From NCBI GenBank assembly GCA_009885205.1, contig VFLE01000169.1:1-6686 (forward strand): a stretch of DNA of 6,686 nt. Direction: 5' to 3'. The DNA comes from Candidatus Shapirobacteria bacterium. GTDB taxonomy: Bacteria > Patescibacteriota > Microgenomatia > UBA12405. A program made the translations under genes and the position numbers. The notes beneath the pieces are model-generated. The model did not search any database, was not told where the DNA came from, and saw nothing but the letters and a program-made list of their open reading frames with translations. Below, one piece after another: positions 1 to 5,458 of this stretch; position 1 is the first letter of the stretch, and each line of letters begins with the position of its first letter.

Positions 1-846
1 TTTATCATGTGTAATTGGTCCAATTAGTTTTATGTATTTATTGAAGTTTGCCTGCCTGCCGGCGAGGCAGGAAGTTTGAAGTTTAATTTTATTATAGTAG
101 CTATCCCCTTTAACATTTTTATAAGGCCCAATCCACCACATTTCAAAATCTATCTCTCCTATTAACTTTGGAATTATTTCAATTAATCTGTCTAATCCTT
201 TTTCCCAAGCAATTCGTCCCACGTATCCGATAATTTTTTTATTTTTTTGAAGTTTGCCTGCCTGCCGGCGAGGCAGGAAGTTTGAAGTTTGAAGTTTTTT
301 TATTTTTATTGGGGGTAATACATAAACCAGTTTATTTTTAAATATTCTCAAAAAACTCGAATAATTAGCATAATCTTCTGTATACGCTACTATTTTATCC
401 GCCCATAAATACACAAAAAAATGTATCGGCCACGATACAATGGCTATCAATTTATTTGATATCGTCCCGGTAAACATAAATTCACAATGATGGGTGACAA
501 TTAATTTTTTGCCAAAAACTTTACTCCACAGTGCCAACCAAAAAGATTCAATCGATGGCAAATGACAATTTACCACTTGGGCCCACCTGACTTGCTCTAT
601 CGATTTATACCAGTACATCGGCATAATAAACCCCTTACCAATTGAGAAACCATTAATATGTATGATTTTTTCTTTTGATGTTTGATGTTTGCCTGCCTGC
701 CGGCGAGGCAGGAAGTTTGAAGTTTTACTGCAAATTACCCTAACGTTATTGTTTCTATTTACTAATTCATCAATAATTGTTTTTGCATATACCGTCACCC
801 CCGAAATGTTTGGCAAGTAATAAGTCAGCCCAATCAATATTTTCAT
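1..846 (-). CDS. GT4-type glycosyltransferase, C-terminal part outside the window
   Basis: The minus strand is open for 282 codons from an ATG at 846 to the window edge, where the gene continues. It begins MKILIGLTYYLPNISGV, the usual first strand and glycine loop of a GT4 (GT-B fold) N-terminal domain, with the rest of that domain visible to about residue 180 (LIVTHHCEF at 115-123, KIVAYTEDY at 151-159). The second Rossmann domain starts at about residue 204 with KIIGYVGRIAWEKGLDRLIE, a very typical GT4 nucleotide-sugar-binding start. The catalytic EX7E region would lie beyond the window. Family members move a sugar from a nucleotide donor to a lipid or glycan acceptor at the cytoplasmic membrane face; donor and acceptor cannot be told here. 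Three palindromic repeats are translated in frame, at residues 41-57, 184-200 and 255-268. No Shine-Dalgarno is seen. The gene diverges from the PAP2 gene. Family call firm, substrate unknown. Confidence 0.9.
   Translation of the reverse strand, partial: MKILIGLTYYLPNISGVTVYAKTIIDELVNRNNNVRVICSKTSNFLPRRQAGKHQTSKEKIIHINGFSIGKGFIMPMYWYKSIEQVRWAQVVNCHLPSIESFWLALWSKVFGKKLIVTHHCEFMFTGTISNKLIAIVSWPIHFFVYLWADKIVAYTEDYANYSSFLRIFKNKLVYVLPPIKIKKLQTSNFLPRRQAGKLQKNKKIIGYVGRIAWEKGLDRLIEIIPKLIGEIDFEMWWIGPYKNVKGDSYYNKIKLQTSCLAGRQANFNKYIKLIGPITHDK
43..84 (-). repeat. In-gene palindromic element, copy C (glycosyltransferase residues 255-268)
   Basis: The same 21-bp palindrome occurs at 51-71, with one GAAGTTT heptad plus G on its left, and AAGTTT and one GAAGTTT on its right. 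It has one heptad fewer than copy B. The palindrome is read in a different codon phase from the other two and gives CLAGRQ instead of LPRRQAG (KLQTSCLAGRQANF overall). The gene frame still continues correctly into YIKLIGPI, the expected next strand of the second Rossmann domain. Confidence 0.9.
249..297 (-). repeat. In-gene palindromic element, copy B (glycosyltransferase residues 184-200)
   Basis: The same 21-bp palindrome occurs at 257-277, with one GAAGTTT heptad plus G on its left, and AAGTTT and two GAAGTTT heptads on its right (plus strand). On the minus strand it reads KLQTSNFLPRRQAGKLQ. It falls in the linker between the two GT-B domains, just before KKIIGYVGR. The palindrome is in the same codon phase as copy A, so both give LPRRQAG. 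Confidence 0.9.
677..725 (-). repeat. In-gene palindromic element, copy A (glycosyltransferase residues 41-57)
   Basis: A 21-bp palindrome lies at 692-712: arm CCTGCCT, centre GCCGGCG, arm AGGCAGG. On the plus strand it is preceded by two GATGTTT heptads plus G, and followed by AAGTTT and GAAGTTT. Read on the minus strand it gives KTSNFLPRRQAGKHQTS, between the first strand-helix-strand unit (ending VRVICS) and IIHINGFSIG. It thus extends a loop between core elements. The GATGTTT heptads differ from the GAAGTTT of the other copies, so the flanks have diverged while the palindrome is identical. Confidence 0.9.
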
Positions 847-849
847 TGA

Positions 850-855
850 TACAAT
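850..855 (+). promoter_or_regulatory. Possible -10 element (TACAAT) for the PAP2 gene
   Basis: TACAAT ends 9 bases before the ATG at 865, inside the 18-base gap between the two divergent start codons. Any promoter for this gene has to overlap the opposing promoter and the first codons of the glycosyltransferase. No -35 box or Shine-Dalgarno is evident. Confidence 0.3.
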
Positions 856-859
856 TATC
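854..859 (-). promoter_or_regulatory. Possible -10 element (GATAAT) for the glycosyltransferase
   Basis: On the minus strand GATAAT ends 7 bases before the glycosyltransferase ATG at 846, so transcription could start at or next to the start codon. It overlaps the plus-strand TACAAT at 850-855. No clear -35 was recognised, and in A+T-rich DNA such a hexamer can occur by chance. Confidence 0.35.
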
Positions 860-864
860 TCATT

Positions 865-1380
865 ATGCTCTTCTGGCAACCACCATTTGATCTGTTAAAA
901 ATAATTAACAAATTTCGTTACAGTACCGCTCTGATGATTTTTCTCAATTATTTTATCTGGGTCTTTTTTGTCTTTGTTTCTTTCCTACTTGTTTTCAAAG
1001 ATTTTAATATTTTTTGGCAATTATTGTTTACCACTTTTTTTGGTGAACTAATCGAAAAATATGGCAAAAATCATGCCCTATGGAAACGTCCATTTTTTAA
1101 ACGCCATTCACACGTCCCTACGGGTTTAGTTGAATCATGGTATGAAACCGGGTCTTTTCCCTCGGGTCACACTCTCAAAGCCACCTATTTTTTTCTTTTT
1201 GTCCTTCAGTATGGAATAATTTCACCAATAATATTTTTAGCCATTGTCATTCCTTTGCTAACTTTCCGTGTTCTTGTTGGTTTTCATTACCCCATCGATA
1301 TGTTGGGTGGAGTTTTCTTTGGATTTATCTTATGGTTTGTTGTTAAAATGATAACTACTTATGTTTCTAGCGGATTTTAA
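865..1380 (+). CDS. PAP2-family membrane phosphatase
   Basis: This 171-residue protein has all three PAP2 (type 2 phosphatidic acid phosphatase) signatures. KX6RP is K68 to R75-P76, PSGH is at 99-102, and RX5HX3D is R135, H141 and D145, with F134 in place of the serine usual in SRX5HX3D. Histidines 102 and 141 are the expected catalytic pair. Hydrophobic segments at about 24-46, 105-118, 120-137 and 147-166 place it in the cytoplasmic membrane. Bacterial relatives remove phosphate from undecaprenyl diphosphate, phosphatidylglycerol phosphate or similar lipids. Next to glycan genes, a role in recycling a polyprenyl carrier is a reasonable guess, but the substrate is not shown. The first ATG is used because it opens the frame; an ATG at codon 24 is possible and keeps all motifs. 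The 3' end overlaps the DUF2298 gene by 20 bases, suggesting coupled translation. Confidence 0.92.
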   Translation: MLFWQPPFDLLKIINKFRYSTALMIFLNYFIWVFFVFVSFLLVFKDFNIFWQLLFTTFFGELIEKYGKNHALWKRPFFKRHSHVPTGLVESWYETGSFPSGHTLKATYFFLFVLQYGIISPIIFLAIVIPLLTFRVLVGFHYPIDMLGGVFFGFILWFVVKMITTYVSSGF

Positions 1381-3415
1381 ATATATTACTTTTTGGTGGT
1401 TAACCATCAACCTCTTTGCCCTCTCTTTCTTACCCTTAACTTTTTCTATCTTTCCCAAATTTTTTGATAAGGGATACATTTTTGCCAAGGTATTATCGTT
1501 ATCAATAGTTACCTATATCGTTTTTTGTCTTAGTGTTATTAAATTATTGCCGTTTACCAGCGTCTCTATTTTTGGCATTCTAGTTGTCATAAATCTTCTC
1601 AATTTTTATTATCTTTTTATCAAAAAAAATTATCTATCATTCAAAAAAACTCTCAAAACAATCTCTCGATACATAATTCTCGAAGAATTTTTGTTTTTTA
1701 CAATTTTAGTTATTTGGTCAATTGTTCGTTCTTACGCCCCCGACATCGAAGGTTTGGAAAAATATATGGATTGGGGTTTTGTCAATTCGGCTCTCCGGAC
1801 TCAGTTTTTACCACCAGCCGATATGTGGTATGCCGGCTCTCCTATCAATTATTATTATTTTGGTCATCTGATTTTTTCCGTATTAACAAAGGTTTCTTCT
1901 ATTCCCTCGTCAATTACTTACAACCTCTCTATTGCTACTTTATGTGCCCTGGTTTTTACTTCCGCTTTTTCCCTAGTCGCCAACTTGGCCGCCAAACATA
2001 AATCTTTTTTACTAGCCGGTCTGTTTTCAGCCCTACTTTTAACCTTTGGTGGCAATCTCCATCCCATTTATAAAATTTTAAAAATAAATTACACTACCAA
2101 TAATAATCACTTTAACTTGCAAAATATTCAAAAATCAGCCGAATCATATTGGTACCCCGATGCCACTCGTTTTATTGGTTTTGACCCCAATATTGATAAT
2201 AAAACTATTCATGAGTTTCCTCTTTACAGTTTTGTTGTTTCTGATCTTCATGGTCATGTCAACGATATCCCCCTAGTTTTATTTTTCCTCGCTTTTTTAC
2301 TGTCATACTCTCAAACTGTTAAAAAAATCAAAATTGACTTTGAATTAATTTTGGGAGCCGGACTTTTATTGTCAATTGCTTACATGACCAATGCCTGGGA
2401 TTTTGCTGTTTATGGATTATTTTTTGGCATATTTTTATTACTTTTCCAAAAAAATATTTTTATAACCATTACCACTGGTATTTTGACTGTTGTTTTTTGG
2501 TATCTTTTTACTCTACCCTATTCTCTAAATTTTACTCCCATGGCCGAGGGGATTAAATTAGTCGACGCCCGCTCGCCTCTCTGGCAACTCTGTATTCTTT
2601 ATGGTGGTTTTTGGTTATTATCTTTACCTTTTGTTATTTACGTCATTGCGAGTATTCGCCGTCGGCGAACACGTGGCAATCTCGACGGAATCACTTCGGC
2701 TGATATCTTTGCCGTCTCTTTAATCATCGTCGCCACTATTTTAATCATCATTCCCGAACTAATTTATATCAAAGATATTTATATTTTTGAACATCGTCGT
2801 GCCAACACTATGTTTAAGCTAGTTTACGAGGCTTTTATTATGTACTCACTTGTTTCAGGTTATATCTTAGTCAAGTTTCGGAAATCAGTTCTGTATCGAT
2901 TACTATTTTTTGTTGTACTTCTTGCTCACATGATTTACCCCTACTTTGCCATAAAGTCGTATGGTGATAACCATCCCCAGCGCCAATATTGGGGGCTTAC
3001 CGGTACTGATTATTTACAAGATCAATTCCCCGACAATTTTGCCATCATCAACTGGCTTAATACCAATGTTTCTGGCCAGCCCTATATTCTCGAAGCGGTG
3101 GGGGATTCCTATACTAAATACAATCAAATTTCTTCAGCCACTGGCCTTCCCACCATCGAGGGTTGGCTGGTTCACGAATGGCTTTGGCGCGGTGGTTTTG
3201 ACGGTCCAGGGGCGAGGAGCACCGATGTTACCACTATTTATGAAACCACAGATTCGGTTGAAGCCTTAACTTTATTGCAAAAATATTCTGTCAAATATAT
3301 TATTTCCGGCGACCAAGAACGCGAAAAATATCCCAATTTATCTGAAGATAAATTCCTCAAATTTTCTGATATAGTCTTCCAATCAGGCAAGACAAAACTT
3401 TACGAGATGAATTAA
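1361..3415 (+). CDS. DUF2298 (Chlor_Arch_YYY) polytopic membrane protein
   Basis: This 684-residue protein has roughly 12-14 hydrophobic segments and carries the marks of the DUF2298/'YYY' family. DMWYAGSPINYYYFGH is at 154-169, with EGLEKYMDWGF just before it. HEFPLYSFVVSDLHGH is at 284-299, NAWDF at 344-348, and FEHRRANTMFKLVYEAF at 476-492. Near the C-terminus, ATGLPTIEGWLVHEWLWRG is at 593-611, in a probably extracytoplasmic part. The family is known mainly from Chloroflexi, archaea and uncultured bacteria. Its architecture resembles GT-C membrane glycosyltransferases that use lipid-linked sugars, but the biochemical role is not established to my knowledge. The start at 1361 lies inside the end of the PAP2 gene in another frame; the next in-frame ATG is at codon 136, too far in. 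A palindromic repeat is translated in frame at about residues 428-444. No Shine-Dalgarno is visible. Confidence 0.9.
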   Translation: MFLADFKYITFWWLTINLFALSFLPLTFSIFPKFFDKGYIFAKVLSLSIVTYIVFCLSVIKLLPFTSVSIFGILVVINLLNFYYLFIKKNYLSFKKTLKTISRYIILEEFLFFTILVIWSIVRSYAPDIEGLEKYMDWGFVNSALRTQFLPPADMWYAGSPINYYYFGHLIFSVLTKVSSIPSSITYNLSIATLCALVFTSAFSLVANLAAKHKSFLLAGLFSALLLTFGGNLHPIYKILKINYTTNNNHFNLQNIQKSAESYWYPDATRFIGFDPNIDNKTIHEFPLYSFVVSDLHGHVNDIPLVLFFLAFLLSYSQTVKKIKIDFELILGAGLLLSIAYMTNAWDFAVYGLFFGIFLLLFQKNIFITITTGILTVVFWYLFTLPYSLNFTPMAEGIKLVDARSPLWQLCILYGGFWLLSLPFVIYVIASIRRRRTRGNLDGITSADIFAVSLIIVATILIIIPELIYIKDIYIFEHRRANTMFKLVYEAFIMYSLVSGYILVKFRKSVLYRLLFFVVLLAHMIYPYFAIKSYGDNHPQRQYWGLTGTDYLQDQFPDNFAIINWLNTNVSGQPYILEAVGDSYTKYNQISSATGLPTIEGWLVHEWLWRGGFDGPGARSTDVTTIYETTDSVEALTLLQKYSVKYIISGDQEREKYPNLSEDKFLKFSDIVFQSGKTKLYEMN
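2641..2688 (+). repeat. In-frame palindromic element of the CATTGCGAG...GCAATCTCG type
   Basis: Nested inverted repeats are visible. The outer arms are ATTGC (2645-2649) and GCAAT (2676-2680); the inner arms are TTCGCCG (2655-2661) and CGGCGAA (2663-2669). The ends, GTCATTGCGAG and GCAATCTCGACGG, match what I recall of a dispersed repeat common in several bacterial phyla. Here it is translated as VIASIRRRRTRGNLDG, residues 428-443 of the DUF2298 protein. It falls in the short loop between membrane segments at about 408-430 and 447-468, adding a strongly basic patch. It is more GC-rich than its surroundings. Confidence 0.7.
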
Positions 3416-3447
3416 AAAAATCGATGATTGTTTCGATGTGTTTATTC

Positions 3448-3519
3448 CCAATAGTCGGTCTTTTCGATTCCATGTAGAGACCCGGCCGCTGCCGGGTCTC
3501 TACGACATATCCCGATTGG
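3448..3519. repeat. Intergenic palindrome: 13-bp perfect hairpin within a weaker outer stem
   Basis: GTAGAGACCCGGC (3474-3486), a CGCT loop (3487-3490) and the exact complement GCCGGGTCTCTAC (3491-3503) form a perfect 13-bp stem. Around it, CCAAT (3448-3452) and CGG (3456-3458) can pair with CCG (3512-3514) and ATTGG (3515-3519), leaving AGT bulged. It is far more GC-rich than the flanks. No T-run follows on either side, so it is not a clear intrinsic terminator. It resembles the dispersed GTAGAGAC-type repeats I recall from other bacterial genomes and may be a third mobile palindrome family here, or a processing signal after the DUF2298 gene. Confidence 0.75.
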
Positions 3520-3528
3520 CCAATAATT

Positions 3529-3572
3529 AAATTTGGTAAATTCCCGCACCCAGACAAATTTATAGTAAATTT
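3529..3572. promoter_or_regulatory. Two A+T-rich inverted repeats, possible operator, before the helicase gene
   Basis: AAATTTA-TAG-TAAATTT (3556-3572) has perfect 7-bp arms. A second, shorter one, AATTT-GGT-AAATT (3530-3542), lies about 28 bases upstream centre to centre. The proximal one sits where the -35 region of the helicase promoter would be, so a bound protein could block the promoter. Chance is a real alternative in DNA this rich in A and T. The remaining bases of the 3416-3590 gap show nothing else I can name. Confidence 0.25.
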
Positions 3573-3575
3573 AAT

Positions 3576-3584
3576 TGTTATACT
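3576..3584 (+). promoter_or_regulatory. Extended -10 promoter for the helicase gene, probably leaderless
   Basis: TGT-TATACT fits an extended -10 (TGN followed by a TATAAT-like hexamer). The hexamer ends 6 bases before the GTG at 3591, so transcription would begin at about the first base of the start codon. No Shine-Dalgarno is present, which agrees with a leaderless message. No good -35 is seen at standard spacing, which an extended -10 can compensate for. Confidence 0.5.
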
Positions 3585-3590
3585 AAATCC

Positions 3591-5444
3591 GTGTCACAAT
3601 CAAATCTCCTCGATGGGCTCAACCCCAACCAACAAAAAGCCGTTCTTCACTCGGGTTCACCTCTCCTAATTTTAGCCGGGGCCGGCTCGGGCAAAACTCG
3701 AGTTCTCACTCATCGCGCCGCCCATTTGGTCGAAAGTGGTCAAGCCCTTCCCGAAAATTTATTACTTCTAACTTTTACCAACAAAGCCGCCCAAGAAATG
3801 AAAAATCGCATGGGCGTAATTATAAAATCAAATACTGATAAATTATTTGCTGGCACTTTTCACTCTTTTTCTTGTCGATTATTACGCAAATATGGCCCTA
3901 AAATCGGCATCGATAGTAGCTTCACTATTTATGATGCTGACGATTCCGAAAATTTAATTCGCACTCTTTTGTCCGATACTCATTACACTCCCCAAGAATT
4001 CAAACCATCATCTCTCATGTACTACATCGAAAATTGCAAAAATAATTTTATTATGCCCGAGCAGGCGAGTCTATCCGCTTCAGGATTTTGGGAAAGTGTC
4101 GCCGCCAAAATTTATGTCAAATATCAATTAGCCTTACGCAAAAACCAGGCAGTCGATTTTTCTGATTTAATATTTCTTGCCACCAAATTATTAACCGATG
4201 ACAAAAAACTAACCGAACAAATCAACAATTTATATAAATTTATTTTAGTCGACGAATATCAAGACACCAATCAGACTCAATATTTGTTGACCAAGTTATT
4301 AGCTGGTCCCAGTCGTCAAATTACTGCTGTTGGTGACGCCTCCCAAAGTATTTACGGTTGGCGGGGGGCGGATTATAAAAATTTAACTGCCCTAACCCGT
4401 GATTTTCCTGAAACTACGATTATCAATTTAGAGCAAAATTATCGCTCAACTCAAACAATTTTGGATGCCGCCAACAGTGTTATCTCTCAAAACAAGAACC
4501 ATCCAGTTTTAAAATTATTTACTCTTCGTTCTAGTTTAGAACCAATCCATCTATATTCTGCCAAAGACGAAATTGATGAGGCCCAATATGTTTGTCAAAA
4601 AATAAAAGAGCTTGAATTACGTGGATTGGCTTACAAAGACATTGCCGTTTTGTATCGCATGAATTCCCAGTCTCGTGTGGTCGAAGAAGCCTTTTTAAAA
4701 AACAAAATACCTTATGTTTTGGTTGGTGGCTTACGCTTTTATGATCGGGCCGAAGTTCGTGATGTTTTAGCCATGTTACGTTACGTCCACAATCGCCATG
4801 ATGACCTATCTTTGGGTCGATTATATAAATCACTTGGCAAGCGTCGGACTGACAGTTTTGTTGGCAGTATTGATTCTATCAACAAAAATTCCGATTCACT
4901 AGATATATTAAATAGTTCGATAAATTTATCAAATTATTTATCAAAATTTGATAATACAGACGAAGATGATGTCCGGCGACTCGACAATATTGACGAATTA
5001 AAATCCGTCGCCTCTACTTTTCCCCAGCTTTCAGATTTTTTGGAAAATGTGGCTTTGGTTCAAAACGAATATTCCCTTCAGGAAAAAAATAAAGACAAAA
5101 CCAAACAAACTGGTGTTCGACTGATGACTCTCCATTCCAGCAAAGGTCTAGAATTTGACGCTGTCTTTTTTCTTGGTTTTGAGGAAGGTTTACTGCCTCA
5201 TTCTCGTAGTGCTATTGATGCTAGTCAGGTCGAGGAAGAACGTCGTCTTTGTTACGTTGGTATTACCCGAGCCAAGGATTTTTTATATATTACCCATACC
5301 GTCCGCCGTCTCCAGTTTGGCAAATCTGGTTACTCCCAAGTTTCCCGCTTTCTCGCCGACATCCCCGAGGATCTTTTACAAAATGATTTTGTCTCATTAT
5401 TACCACAATCTAATGATTTAATTTACGATACTAGTGATTATTAG
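3591..5444 (+). CDS. pcrA: UvrD/PcrA-type superfamily 1A DNA helicase
   Basis: This 617-residue protein has every SF1A helicase motif in order. The Q motif is LNPNQQKAV (10-18). Walker A is GAGSGKT (30-36, K35), and Ia is TFTNKAAQEMK (61-71). Motif II is DEYQD (221-225), III is VGDASQSIYGWRGAD (247-261) and IV is NYRST (283-287). Motif V is LMTLHSSKGLEF (511-522), and VI is LCYVGITRAK (553-562, R560 the arginine finger). Such enzymes unwind DNA 3' to 5' with ATP in nucleotide excision repair, mismatch repair and replication restart. It is shorter than typical PcrA/UvrD (about 720 residues): the region between motifs IV and V is reduced, and the C-terminus stops soon after motif VI without the usual RNA-polymerase-binding tail. 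The GTG start is chosen because it opens the conserved N-terminus; no in-frame ATG lies near it. It is followed 14 bases later by the FemAB gene. The choice of pcrA rather than uvrD is uncertain. Confidence 0.93.
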   Translation: MSQSNLLDGLNPNQQKAVLHSGSPLLILAGAGSGKTRVLTHRAAHLVESGQALPENLLLLTFTNKAAQEMKNRMGVIIKSNTDKLFAGTFHSFSCRLLRKYGPKIGIDSSFTIYDADDSENLIRTLLSDTHYTPQEFKPSSLMYYIENCKNNFIMPEQASLSASGFWESVAAKIYVKYQLALRKNQAVDFSDLIFLATKLLTDDKKLTEQINNLYKFILVDEYQDTNQTQYLLTKLLAGPSRQITAVGDASQSIYGWRGADYKNLTALTRDFPETTIINLEQNYRSTQTILDAANSVISQNKNHPVLKLFTLRSSLEPIHLYSAKDEIDEAQYVCQKIKELELRGLAYKDIAVLYRMNSQSRVVEEAFLKNKIPYVLVGGLRFYDRAEVRDVLAMLRYVHNRHDDLSLGRLYKSLGKRRTDSFVGSIDSINKNSDSLDILNSSINLSNYLSKFDNTDEDDVRRLDNIDELKSVASTFPQLSDFLENVALVQNEYSLQEKNKDKTKQTGVRLMTLHSSKGLEFDAVFFLGFEEGLLPHSRSAIDASQVEEERRLCYVGITRAKDFLYITHTVRRLQFGKSGYSQVSRFLADIPEDLLQNDFVSLLPQSNDLIYDTSDY

Positions 5445-5446
5445 AT

Positions 5447-5452
5447 TATAAT
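5447..5452 (+). promoter_or_regulatory. Consensus -10 (TATAAT) for the FemAB gene, probably leaderless
   Basis: A perfect TATAAT lies in the 14-base gap after the helicase stop codon and ends 6 bases before the ATG at 5459, the same spacing as at the helicase gene. TTACGA at 5423-5428 could serve as a weak -35 with an 18-base spacer. The FemAB gene may therefore have its own start site besides read-through from the helicase gene. There is no Shine-Dalgarno. Confidence 0.45.
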
Positions 5453-5458
5453 AAAAGT

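Noticed and set aside
43..725. Possible CRISPR array from three repeats
   Set aside because: The copies are spaced irregularly (about 165 and 380 bases between them), the intervening sequence codes for conserved glycosyltransferase domains, and there is no cas gene.
1..846. Broken glycosyltransferase (pseudogene) caused by repeat insertions
   Set aside because: The frame is open for all 282 codons and the domain sequence resumes correctly after each insertion.
934..1380. PAP2 start at the second ATG (codon 24)
   Set aside because: All catalytic motifs would be kept and it would widen the divergent gap, but neither start has a ribosome site and the first ATG keeps a plausible N-terminal segment. 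I kept the first and note the doubt.
3416..3440. Short ATCGA/TCGAT stem after the DUF2298 stop codon
   Set aside because: Only five pairs with an eight-base loop; too weak to call in this base composition.
3474..3503. Intrinsic terminator after the DUF2298 gene
   Set aside because: The stem is strong, but no T-run follows on either strand, so I list it as a palindromic repeat.
3357..3557. Open frame of 66 codons on the minus strand covering the intergenic hairpin
   Set aside because: It overlaps the end of the DUF2298 gene, reads through the palindrome, matches no family I recognise and has no start signals.
4531..4833. Open frame of 100 codons on the minus strand inside the helicase gene
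   Set aside because: It lies entirely within a gene with all helicase motifs and resembles no known protein.
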